Assembly: GCA_963720805.1 (NCBI GenBank)
Contig: CAVRGT010000006.1
Location: forward strand, 310,001 to 374,000
From: VRUE01 sp963720805
GTDB taxonomy: Bacteria; Actinomycetota; Thermoleophilia; Solirubrobacterales; 70-9
Reading direction: 5' to 3'
Length of the DNA: 64,000 nt
A program made the translations under genes and the position numbers. Below the pieces are notes generated by a model. That model saw only the letters and a program-made list of their open reading frames with translations. It made no database searches and was not told the origin of the DNA. Shown here in pieces: positions 1 to 7,211 of this stretch (position 1 is the first letter of the stretch; every line of letters begins with the position of its first letter).

Positions 1-457
1 CGCGCATCGCCGCCACGGTGTCGCCGATCAGCTCGCGCACTTTGACCTGGCGCATCGTCCAGGAGATGTCGCCGGCCTCGATCCGCGAGAGCTCGAAGAG
101 GTCGTCGATCAGGTCGCTGAGCACGCCGACGTGGGTGCGGATCTCCTTCAAGTAGCGATCGCGGGTCTCGCCGATGGCGACGCCGTCGTCGATCGACTCG
201 ACCAGCAGCCGCAGCGAGGCCAGCGGCGTGCGCAGGTCGTGCGAGGCCGCAGCGACCAACTGTCGGCGCGCCTCCTCGATCTCGTGGCGGGAGCGCTCCT
301 CCATCGCCAGGCGAACCGCGAGCGCCGCCGCCAATGCCGCACCGGCTGCGGCGAGCAGGACCAGCAGAATCTGGTCGGCTCCCATGTGGCCGGGAACCGC
401 GACCGCGGCGGCGCCGGCCAGGAAGGCGGCGATCGCGATGACGACAGCGCGCTTCAC
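1..457 (-). CDS. Sensor histidine kinase, C-terminus cut by window edge
   Basis: The visible 152 residues are the N-terminal part of a membrane sensor kinase. Two hydrophobic segments (about residues 4-22 and 30-51) form a short hairpin membrane anchor with almost no extracellular loop. A HisKA dimerisation helix follows, with SHDLRTPL around residues 72-79 and His73 as the likely phosphorylated residue. The ATP-binding domain lies beyond the window. The GTG start overlaps the TGA of the response regulator upstream (GTGA), so the pair is translationally coupled and should be a cognate two-component system. With so little sensing domain, the signal may be sensed in the membrane or by a partner; this is inference. 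Confidence 0.88.
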   Translation of the reverse strand, partial: MKRAVVIAIAAFLAGAAAVAVPGHMGADQILLVLLAAAGAALAAALAVRLAMEERSRHEIEEARRQLVAAASHDLRTPLASLRLLVESIDDGVAIGETRDRYLKEIRTHVGVLSDLIDDLFELSRIEAGDISWTMRQVKVRELIGDTVAAMR

Positions 458-1152
458 GGTCGCAACCGGTAGCCGATTCCCCAGACCGTCTCGATGAAGC
501 GCGGCTGGGCCGGGTCGTCGCCGAGCTTGGCGCGCAGGCGGCGGACGTGGACGGTGACGGTGCTGGTGTCCTCGAAGAAGGGCTCGCCCCAGACCGCTTC
601 CATCAGCTGGTCGCGCGAGTAGACCCGGCCGGGGTGGGCCGCGAGGTAGGCGAGCAGGTCGAACTCGCGCAGCGTCAGCGCCAGCTCCTCGCCGTCGAGG
701 AAGGCGCTGCGGGTGGCCGGCTCGATCCGCAGCGGCCCGTGCTCGATCGGCGGCGCCTCCTCGTCGGGCGGCGAGACCCGGCGCAGCACCGCGTCGACCC
801 GGGCGACCAGCTCAGCCGGCGAGAAGGGCTTGACGACGTAATCGTCGGCGCCCTGGCGCAGGCCGATCAGGCGGTCGGACTCCTCGCCGCGGGCGGTCAG
901 CATGATCACCGCGATCCGCGCTCCCGGCTCCTCGTGCAGCTGCCTCATCACCTCGATCCCATCGATCCCCGGCAGCATCAGGTCGAGCACGACGAGGTCG
1001 GGACGGTGCTCGGCGGCGAGCCGCAGCGCCTCGGGCCCGTCGGCGGCGCGCCAGGTCTCATAGCCGGCCCGCTCCATGTAGCGGCCGACGACGTCGAGGA
1101 TCGTCGGCTCGTCGTCGACGACCAGCACGGTGCCCTGGGAGGAGTCGGCCAT
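454..1152 (-). CDS. OmpR/PhoB-family response regulator
   Basis: A 232-residue two-domain transcription factor. The receiver domain has the acidic pair at about residues 13-14, the phospho-acceptor Asp near residue 57 in VVLDLMLP, and the conserved Lys in VVKPFSP. A linker leads to a C-terminal winged-helix DNA-binding domain (roughly 135-230) ending in the typical GIGYRLRP. I start at the internal ATG (MADSSQG): a longer reading frame to 1209 exists, but its extra 19 residues resemble no receiver domain and would run back over the end of the dipZ-like gene. It is followed by its overlapping sensor kinase. Targets cannot be told from the sequence. Confidence 0.93.
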   Translation of the reverse strand: MADSSQGTVLVVDDEPTILDVVGRYMERAGYETWRAADGPEALRLAAEHRPDLVVLDLMLPGIDGIEVMRQLHEEPGARIAVIMLTARGEESDRLIGLRQGADDYVVKPFSPAELVARVDAVLRRVSPPDEEAPPIEHGPLRIEPATRSAFLDGEELALTLREFDLLAYLAAHPGRVYSRDQLMEAVWGEPFFEDTSTVTVHVRRLRAKLGDDPAQPRFIETVWGIGYRLRP

Positions 1153-1189
1153 CGCCGCGATTGTCGCGCCTGGGCGGGTGGCCTCGCGG

Positions 1190-2947
1190 CTAGCCGAAGG
1201 TGAAGGCATATCCCTCCACCCCCGCTTCCGGTTCCAGGGTGAGGACGTGGTGACCGACCTCGGGCAGGTTGACGAGGTTGTAGAGGCGCTGTCCGGTCAC
1301 GGTGACGGTGCCACCGTGGACGTCGGAGCCGGCATCAGCGGCGGAGATCGGCTGCCCGTCGAGCAGCACCCTGACCTTGCGGTCGCGGCCGGGCGAGCCG
1401 AGCACGAGGTAGACGCGCCGGGCGCCGAAGTTGAGGTCGAGCGAGGCCCCGGACTCGGCGGTGGCCGAGTCGAGGGCGATGCGCCAATTGCCGTGGTAGG
1501 CGAATTCGTTGGCGGGCAAGGACTTCGGCGCGGTGAAGTGGTGCGAGCCGGGCGAGAGCATCGAGTTGGTGAAGCGTTCGGCGCGGGCGGCCCCGAGGTA
1601 GGTCTCCGGGGTGCTCACCGTGGTCGAGGGAACGACCGCGTGGACCTGCGTCTCCTTGCCTTCTACCGGCCTGCCCGCTTCGGCCAGGAGGTCGCGGATC
1701 ACCTTCTCTTTCTCGCCGTATTCGCCCTCGCCGAAGTGCACGTAGCGGACCCGGCCCTGGGCGTCGATGAAGTACTCAGCCGGCCAGTACTGGTTGCCGT
1801 AGGCGTTCCAGGTCGCCTGTTCGTTGTCCTGTGCGACGGGGTAGCGGATGCCGTTTTCCTCGATTGCCGACTGCACGTTGCTCGCTTCGCGCTCGAAGGG
1901 GAACTCGGGCGTGTGCACGCCGACGATCGTCAGGCCGTCTTTGCGGTACTTGGCGTCCCAGGCCTTGAGGTAGGGCAGGGTGCGGATGCAGTTGATGCAG
2001 CTGTAGGTCCAGAAGTCGACCAGGACGACCCGCCCGCGCAGCCCGCTGAGCGTGAGCGGCTTGTCGCCGGGGGTGTTGAACCACTGCTGGTTGCCGACGA
2101 ATTCCGGTGCCACGCCGAGCACCGGCAGCTTCTTCAGCTTGCCATCGGCGCCGCTTTCCGGTGCCGCCCCGCTGGCTTCACTGCCGACCCCGTGACCGCT
2201 GTTACCGCGGACTTCGGCCAGCGCGGCCTTGGCCGAGGCGGTGTCCTCGAGGTTCTTGGTCGGGTTGACGAGGAAGCTGGGCAGGCTGCTGGCGATCTGG
2301 TTCTGGAAGCGGATGTCGTAGTTGCCGAGCATCGCCAGGGCAACGACCACCATCACCGCCCCCATCGCGATCTGCAGGCCGACGCCGCGCTGGGCGAGCG
2401 GTCGCACCACCTTGCGCCCGCCGAGCATGAGGAAGTAGAGGACGACGGCGGAGCCGATCCCGTAGCTCAGCGCCACCGCCAGCCGACCGGTGCTGAAGGA
2501 CTGAGAGGCCGAGACGGTGATCACGCCGGCCAGGATCGGCCCGGCACAGGGCGCGTAGACGAGGCCGAGGCTGGCGCCGACCGCGGTCCCCGACCAGAAG
2601 CCGTCGCCTTTGCCTTTGGCGACGCCGGCCCGGCTGGCGAACTGGCTCATCCAGGCCTCCAGTCGGGCCGCCAGCTTCGGAATCATCAGCGTGATCCCGA
2701 AGCCGAGCAGGACGACGATCGCCAGCTTGCGCAGGAAATCGTTGGGCAGGCCGAGGGCGGAGATGACGTAGACCAGCGCCACGGTGGCGAAGGTGAAGGA
2801 GACCGCCAGCCCGGCGACGATCCCCAGCGGCCGCCGCCGCCCGCCGGTAGCGCCCGCCGAGAGCGCGATCGGCAGAACGGGCAGCACGCAAGGCGAAAGC
2901 GCCGTGGCCGCGCCGGCGATGAATCCAAAGAGAATCAGCAGTGCCAT
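1190..2947 (-). CDS. dipZ: DipZ-like CcdA-thioredoxin fusion protein
   Basis: A 585-residue membrane thiol-disulfide protein of the DipZ type. Residues 1-210 are a CcdA/DsbD-like transmembrane domain with its two membrane cysteines in SPCVLPVLP (Cys20) and YAPCAGPILAG (Cys134). A linker leads to an extracytoplasmic TlpA/thioredoxin-like domain (about 280-440) with the redox motif CINC at 317-320. The last 120 residues look like a beta-rich domain, as in mycobacterial DipZ. The expected role is to carry electrons across the membrane to reduce or shuffle extracellular disulfides. It lies just downstream of, and on the same strand as, the Met-rich lipoprotein gene and ends 37 bases before the response regulator start. 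Confidence 0.9.
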   Translation of the reverse strand: MALLILFGFIAGAATALSPCVLPVLPIALSAGATGGRRRPLGIVAGLAVSFTFATVALVYVISALGLPNDFLRKLAIVVLLGFGITLMIPKLAARLEAWMSQFASRAGVAKGKGDGFWSGTAVGASLGLVYAPCAGPILAGVITVSASQSFSTGRLAVALSYGIGSAVVLYFLMLGGRKVVRPLAQRGVGLQIAMGAVMVVVALAMLGNYDIRFQNQIASSLPSFLVNPTKNLEDTASAKAALAEVRGNSGHGVGSEASGAAPESGADGKLKKLPVLGVAPEFVGNQQWFNTPGDKPLTLSGLRGRVVLVDFWTYSCINCIRTLPYLKAWDAKYRKDGLTIVGVHTPEFPFEREASNVQSAIEENGIRYPVAQDNEQATWNAYGNQYWPAEYFIDAQGRVRYVHFGEGEYGEKEKVIRDLLAEAGRPVEGKETQVHAVVPSTTVSTPETYLGAARAERFTNSMLSPGSHHFTAPKSLPANEFAYHGNWRIALDSATAESGASLDLNFGARRVYLVLGSPGRDRKVRVLLDGQPISAADAGSDVHGGTVTVTGQRLYNLVNLPEVGHHVLTLEPEAGVEGYAFTFG

Positions 2948-2995
2948 CTCATGTGCCTTTCGCCCTCAGAGTTACGGAGTGACAGCGGCCTCGGC

Positions 2996-3307
2996 TCAGC
3001 CTTCCATGTGGTCGCCCGAAGAACCTTCGTCCTTCATCGAATCGCCTTCGTGCTTCATCGCTTCGTCGTGCTTCATCGCCCCGTCCTCATGCTTCATCGA
3101 ACCGCCTTCGTCCTTCATCGAGCCTTCGTCCTTCATGGCCTTGCCGTCGTCCTTCATGGCTTCGCCTTCGTGCTTCATCGCGTCCGTCGTGGAACCACCG
3201 GTCGAGCTCGCCGCGTTGGAGTCGCTCCCGCAACCGCCAAACGCCACTGCCCCGCTCAGTGCGATCGCCGCCACCGCCGGAATCGCCACTACCTGCCTCA
3301 AACGCAT
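2996..3307 (-). CDS. Pentapeptide MxKDx-type repeat lipoprotein, small
   Basis: A 103-residue exported protein. After a hydrophobic N-terminus (AIALSGAVAF) comes GGC, a weak lipobox, then a Ser/Thr linker and about ten imperfect repeats of MKHEG, MKDEG or MKDDG covering the C-terminal half. This resembles the annotated pentapeptide MXKDX repeat family of proteobacteria, but the repeats here are shorter and include His. The ATG is supported by an AAGGAG ribosome site 7-8 bases upstream; a longer frame to 3538 has shadow-like composition. Regular Met/His/Asp/Glu spacing suggests weak metal binding, and the next gene downstream is the thiol-redox dipZ homologue, which hints at copper or oxidative stress handling. 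Function is not established. Confidence 0.75.
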   Translation of the reverse strand: MRLRQVVAIPAVAAIALSGAVAFGGCGSDSNAASSTGGSTTDAMKHEGEAMKDDGKAMKDEGSMKDEGGSMKHEDGAMKHDEAMKHEGDSMKDEGSSGDHMEG

Positions 3308-3377
3308 TCGCCGCTCCTTCTTCGAAGTACCAGGAGCAGCCACCGTAGGAAGCAAATGTGACGAGGAGAGAAACTGC

Positions 3378-4211
3378 TTAGCGCTTCGGCTTCTTCCTGT
3401 GCTTCTTGACGCACTTGCCGTGCTTGCGCTTCTTGCCCTTCTTGCACTTCTTCGGCTTGGGCTTGGACTGCGGAGACTGGAGTGCCGCGGGAGGAATCGG
3501 TAGCGAAGGAATCGTTGAGGTGGAGCAGAGACTGCCAATACATGCAGGCGGTTCGGTCCCGCCTTCTTCTCCGTCGATTTCGGCGGTCATCGCGACCCAC
3601 TGATTGGCGATCGGCTGGGCCGTTGCCGATCCGCCGTCGGCCACAGGGCCCGATTCGCAGGTGAGGCAGCCGTACTGCCAGCCCGTGGCTTCGGTGGCGG
3701 GGAGGGCAGGGAGCAGGAGGCTCGAGCTTGCGTGGAAGAGGGCAACGCCGACCAACTCCCCAGCTGAGATCGGCACGCTGACCTGAAAGACATGGAGGGC
3801 GTTCTTTTTGGCAACGCCGCTGGAGACCGCGTCGATTGGCTGCACCGGGCCGGAGCGGACCACTTTGTATTCCTTACCGCCAAGCGGAGCCAGAACGCGG
3901 AGCTGGACCGAGGATTCCGTTCCGACCGCGTCGGTGTAAAGCCGCCAGCTCGTGATCGTGCCATCCGCGGGGGCGGTCAGCTGCTGCCCGGACGGGCCGC
4001 CCGACGTGAAGATCAGCGAGCCGTCGGGCCAGGGGATCGCCTGGATGCTGCTTTCGGGGCCGGGGTTCGTCGGCACCGGACCAATGGTCGTCGAGCCATG
4101 CGCTGCCGCCGGCGCGATCAGGGCGACGGAGCAGAGAATCGTGAGTAGCGTTGTCGAGCGTGGGGTCGGCAGGCGGTGGAAGCTACCAGGCCACCCGAGA
4201 CCGGGAAACAA
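3378..4211 (-). CDS. Secreted protein of unknown function with Lys-rich tail
   Basis: A protein of about 277 residues with an N-terminal signal peptide (hydrophobic TTLLTILCSVALIAPAAA then AHG) and a beta-rich body. The C-terminal 30 residues are almost all Lys/Arg/Pro with two cysteines in a CKKGKKRKHGKC pattern, a tail I associate with secreted proteins of Solirubrobacterales (memory, not a search). Such tails may anchor to anionic wall polymer. The start is uncertain: position 4211 is a TTG, and no ATG or GTG lies before the signal peptide. It is divergent from the next secreted-protein gene with a short shared upstream region. No enzymatic motif is seen. Confidence 0.6.
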   Translation of the reverse strand: MFPGLGWPGSFHRLPTPRSTTLLTILCSVALIAPAAAHGSTTIGPVPTNPGPESSIQAIPWPDGSLIFTSGGPSGQQLTAPADGTITSWRLYTDAVGTESSVQLRVLAPLGGKEYKVVRSGPVQPIDAVSSGVAKKNALHVFQVSVPISAGELVGVALFHASSSLLLPALPATEATGWQYGCLTCESGPVADGGSATAQPIANQWVAMTAEIDGEEGGTEPPACIGSLCSTSTIPSLPIPPAALQSPQSKPKPKKCKKGKKRKHGKCVKKHRKKPKR

Positions 4212-4212
4212 C

Positions 4213-4218
4213 TACGCT
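4213..4218 (+). promoter_or_regulatory. -10 box of a probable leaderless promoter
   Basis: TACGCT lies 7 bases before the ATG at 4226, the same geometry seen at many genes of this window, and no ribosome site lies between. It favours the ATG at 4226 over the in-frame ATG at 4250. Confidence 0.45.
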
Positions 4219-4225
4219 CGGCCGG

Positions 4226-5141
4226 ATGCTCGCACCTGAGAGGCCTTTGATGCGTCGCCTGCTCGGGCCTTCCCTCGCGGCACTTGGAGCGGTCTTCCTC
4301 GTCTGCGCGTTGTCCGCTACGACCACCGCGAGCGGCTCGATCGGGCGTCCCAAGCCGATAATCCTCAGTGCTTCGTGGGGCACCGACAACGCGGTCGGCT
4401 GCCCGAGCGGCGCGCAGGGCCTCGACAACATCCCGGTCACCTTCAACTGGTTCATCCGTCGCGCGTCGATTCAGACCACGGACTTCCGGATCGTGCGAAG
4501 CGATGGAGCAGCGCAACCCCGACCTGCGCCCTCCAGTTCCCGCCCGACGAGCGGACGAGGCGCAGACCGTGAACCTGATCGGCGACTTCGGCGACTCGGT
4601 CAACGGCCCGACGCCGGTTGCGATCCGGATTGTCGGGGCGCTGCAGGGCAAGGCTCCCGGAGCGACTCGATGGAGGTGGCTCCCACCGTTGCCGAAGATC
4701 GACGTGGACCCGATTTCCGGGGGGCCCTACATCGTCGACGCCTGGGTTCTGACGCCCGCGATCTACCGCGGCGACGCCAACCGTTGCACGGTCGGCAGGA
4801 CCTTCGTCCGCGTGATGTGGTCCAACGGGCTCACGGCCTACCCCACCGGCGCCGAGGTCGGTGCCGCCGTCGTCGCCTCCTACCGCGCCATCTACAAGCT
4901 GCCCAGCGGCAAGCTCGTCGCACTCGCCCCGCTCGATGTCGCCGATCTCCACGATCACCCCAGCGCGGCCAACGCCGACAACATGCACGACCTCTGCCTC
5001 CCACGACTCCCCCGCGGGGCGAAGCTGACGAGAGTGACGATCGGCGGGGGGCTGATCCAGGACCCCAATGGTGATCCAAACACCGCGCAGAGATTCAGAG
5101 TCCCCCGACCCTCACCGCGACGAAACACACGGCCGGCATAG
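4226..5141 (+). CDS. Secreted protein of unknown function, two frameshifts
   Basis: The N-terminal part (signal peptide RLLGPSLAALGAVFLVCALSA, then ILSASWGTDNAVGC) is in one frame to about 4500. A short middle piece reading TPTCALQFPPDE is in a second frame, and the rest from about 4560 (QTVNLIGDFGDSVNGPTP to the stop at 5141) is in a third. Each step equals a single missing base. Codon usage stays coding-like across both joins, so these are probably two sequence errors or very recent mutations. The intact product would be about 305 residues with several cysteines. No known domain is recognised. It is divergent from the Lys-tailed secreted protein. Confidence 0.55.
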
Positions 5142-5183
5142 CGCCGGCTATCGTCTTCGCCTCAACCCCCGAGGAGGACGAAG

Positions 5184-5399
5184 ATGGAGAAAGACGAGGG
5201 CAGTTCGTGCGCGAAGTGCGGCGGTCCCACCGCCCCCGGCCAGCTCGGGACGCTGACCGATCCACAGCTCTTCTTTGCCCAGGCCGAGGTGCGCGAGTTC
5301 GGCGGGATGCGGATGGTCCAATCCACCGGCGAGCGAACCGCCGTCAACGCCCTGCGTTGCACCCAGTGCGGACACATCGAGCTCTGGGCCCAGGGGTGA
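5184..5399 (+). CDS. Small zinc-ribbon protein
   Basis: A 71-residue protein with two CxxC knuckles: CAKC near the N-terminus and CTQC near the C-terminus, separated by about 47 residues, the layout of a single zinc ribbon. The middle region (QAEVREFGGMRMVQ) is beta-strand-like. A strong GAGGAGG ribosome site sits just before the ATG, unlike the leaderless neighbours. Small zinc ribbons of this form are often nucleic-acid or protein adaptors; the partner is unknown. The gene ends 38 bases before the 3' end of the opposing tRNA-Trp gene. Confidence 0.75.
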   Translation: MEKDEGSSCAKCGGPTAPGQLGTLTDPQLFFAQAEVREFGGMRMVQSTGERTAVNALRCTQCGHIELWAQG

Positions 5400-5437
5400 G
5401 AACAGGTCCGACGTGGACTCCAGGAGCACGATGTATA

Positions 5438-5511
5438 CGGGGCAGCCAGGACTCGAACCTGGAATCGCCGGTTTTGGAGACCGGTGCCTTAGCCAGTTGG
5501 GCCACTGCCCC
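5438..5511 (-). tRNA. tRNA-Trp (CCA)
   Basis: The reverse complement folds as a cloverleaf: acceptor GGGGCAG/CTGCCCC, anticodon stem CCGGT/ACCGG with loop CTCCAAA giving anticodon CCA, and T-arm CCAGG-TTCGAGT-CCTGG. The discriminator base is G. CCA is not encoded at the 3' end. Confidence 0.96.
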
Positions 5512-5532
5512 GAGAAGGCCATGCTAATTAAG

Positions 5533-5616
5533 TGCGGGCGGAGGGACTTGAACCCCCACGGGCCGAAGCCCACCAGGACCTAAACCTGGCGCGTCTGCCA
5601 ATTCCGCCACGCCCGC
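5533..5616 (-). tRNA. tRNA-Leu (TAG)
   Basis: A class II tRNA of 84 bases with acceptor GCGGGCG/CGCCCGC, anticodon stem CCAGG/CCTGG with loop TTTAGGT (anticodon TAG), a long variable arm (TGGGCTTCGGCCCG) and T-loop TTCAAGT. It lies 21 bases upstream of tRNA-Trp on the same strand, so the two may be co-transcribed. Confidence 0.95.
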
Positions 5617-5673
5617 GTGGCACCCGGCGAGCCGGGCTTAACGCGCGACCAATGCTGCGTCGCTCCTAGATTC

Positions 5674-5679
5674 TATGAT
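5674..5679 (+). promoter_or_regulatory. -10 box of a probable leaderless promoter
   Basis: TATGAT is followed 7 bases later by GTG (5687). This spacing suggests translation starts at that GTG rather than at the ATG at 5675, which lies inside the -10 box itself. Confidence 0.45.
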
Positions 5680-5686
5680 CGTTTGC

Positions 5687-6217
5687 GTGGCGGTAGGAGA
5701 GGTCAGGCCCGGCTACGAACTGTGGCGGCCAAATCGGGAAAAAGCCGGGTCGGTCACGACCAAGCTCGTGCTGGTCTTTTTGCTTGCCGCGACGGCCGCG
5801 CTCGCGGCCCTGATCACGATCACCGGCTTCTCGCTGATGACCGGCGGTGGCGGCATGGGCGTCCTCTGCCTGATCTACGCCGCGCTCTACGCCTTCTTCG
5901 CCTTCCTCGTCTTCAGGTGGAGCCGCGGCATCCTGCCGGTCGCCGCCGCGCTCTCGATGATCCTGGCGATCTTCTGCGCGGTCGGTGCCGACAGCTGGTT
6001 CGCCCGCGACAAGACCGGCTTTGACGAAGGCCTGCTCCCCTCCCCCCTGATCGGCACCCTGGTCGTCATCCTTGCCCTGCTGCAGCTGGTCCTGATCGCC
6101 GTCGCCCTCTACGGCTTCAACCAGAACTGGCACGTCGAGGAGGAGCGCCCGATCGGCTACGGCGAGGACTACGGCGCCGGCGCCTCGCCCGACGACGGCG
6201 CCCCGCTGCCCGCCTGA
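5687..6217 (+). CDS. Four-helix integral membrane protein
   Basis: A 176-residue protein (180 if the ATG at 5675 is used). After a short charged cytoplasmic N-terminus (RPGYELWRPNREK) come four hydrophobic segments, roughly residues 25-45, 55-75, 80-100 and 120-145, then an acidic, Gly/Asp-rich tail. The promoter geometry favours GTG at 5687. No transport or enzyme motif is visible and no functional neighbour is apparent; it is flanked by tRNA genes. I do not recognise the family beyond a generic actinobacterial membrane protein. Confidence 0.7.
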   Translation: MAVGEVRPGYELWRPNREKAGSVTTKLVLVFLLAATAALAALITITGFSLMTGGGGMGVLCLIYAALYAFFAFLVFRWSRGILPVAAALSMILAIFCAVGADSWFARDKTGFDEGLLPSPLIGTLVVILALLQLVLIAVALYGFNQNWHVEEERPIGYGEDYGAGASPDDGAPLPA

Positions 6218-6232
6218 CGCGATGAGCCTCGA

Positions 6233-6315
6233 TGCCGGAGGCGGGAGTCGAACCCGCACGCCCTTTCGGACAATTGATTTTGAATCAATCATGTCTACCG
6301 TTCCATCACTCCGGC
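6233..6315 (-). tRNA. tRNA-Leu (CAA)
   Basis: A class II tRNA of 83 bases with acceptor GCCGGAG/CTCCGGC, anticodon loop TTCAAAA (anticodon CAA), a variable arm with stem GTCCG...CGTGC-like pairing and T-arm GCGGG-TTCGACT-CCCGC. The discriminator base is A. This is the second leucine isoacceptor in 800 bases. Confidence 0.95.
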
Positions 6316-6365
6316 GCGCCAAGAAAGATAGAGCGGTCTCCTAGACTCTCGCCGCGCCGCCGAGA

Positions 6366-6371
6366 TAGACT
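6366..6371 (+). promoter_or_regulatory. -10 box of a probable leaderless promoter
   Basis: TAGACT lies 7 bases before the ATG of the metallo-hydrolase gene at 6379, with no ribosome site between. Confidence 0.45.
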
Positions 6372-6378
6372 GCGCGGG

Positions 6379-7211
6379 ATGAGGATCCACCACCTCAACT
6401 GCGGGACGCTCTGCCCCAACGGGGCGCGATTGATCAACGGCGAGGGTGGGCTGCTCGAACAGGGCCGGATCGTCTGCCACTGCCTGCTGATCGAGACCGA
6501 TGACGGACTCGTCCTGCTCGACACAGGTTTCGGCACCGAGGACACGCGCAACCCGCGCCAGCTCGGCCCCGTCTTCGCGATATGCGGCCGCGGGCCGAGC
6601 TCGGCGAGACGGCGCTGAAGCAGGTCGAGGGCCTCGGCTTCTCGGCGAGCGACGTGAGGCAGATCGTCACCACCCACCTCGACCCCGATCACTCCGGCGG
6701 CCTGCCCGACTTCCCCGATGCCGAGGTCCACATCTTCGGCCGCGAGCTCGACGCGGCGATGCAGCCGCGCCTGCGCGACCGGCCGCGCTACCTGCCGGTG
6801 CACTGGAAGCACCACCCGAAGTGGGTCCGCCACGACGGCGAAGGCGACGAGTGGTTCGGCTTCGGCGGCGTGCGCATCCTGCCCGACCTCGGCAACGAGG
6901 TGCTGCTGATCCCGCTCGCCGGGCACTCGCTCGGCCACAGCGGCGTCGCGATCAAGACCGGCGAGGGCTGGCTGCTGCACTGTGGCGACGCCTACTTCCA
7001 CCACGACGAGCTCGCCACTCCTCCCTCCTGCCCGCCCGGCCTGCGCCTCTTCCAGAACCTCAACAATGCCGACCGCGGCCAGCGCCTGGAAAACCAGGAG
7101 CGGCTGCGTGAGCTCATCGCCCGCCAGGGCGAAGAGGTGCGACTGCTCTGCTCGCACGACCCGCAGGAGCTGGACCTGGCGCAGGCGGCCAGTAGCGCGG
7201 CCGCGGCGTGA
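6379..7211 (+). CDS. MBL-fold metallo-hydrolase, one frameshift
   Basis: A metallo-beta-lactamase-fold protein of about 277 residues. The first 68 residues (MRIHHLNCGTLCPNG to LGPVFA) are in one frame. The rest, from MRPRAELGETALKQ, is in another, with the join at GCGATATGCGG near 6578-6586, where removal of one AT restores a single frame. Metal ligands are visible as THLDPDH, followed by GHSLGHSG and a late CGDAYFH and SHD. The family includes lactonases and thioesterase-like hydrolases; the substrate is unknown. The stop overlaps the GTG of the acetoacetyl-CoA synthetase gene (GTGA), so the two are probably one transcript. The frameshift looks like a sequence error, since coding character continues on both sides. 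Confidence 0.75.

Noticed and set aside
3001..3190. CRISPR or tandem DNA repeat array
   Set aside because: The repeating TTCATCG/TCCTTCAT words encode the MKDEG/MKHEG repeats of a lipoprotein in frame, with no spacer structure.
1130..3361. A 743-codon open frame on the plus strand
   Set aside because: It is antisense to the dipZ-like gene, whose product has clear redox motifs. The translation is rich in Arg/Gly/Asp without domains, as expected for a high-GC shadow.
5148..5573. A minus-strand protein across the zinc-ribbon gene and tRNA-Trp
   Set aside because: It reads through a tRNA gene and opposite a small gene with a strong ribosome site.
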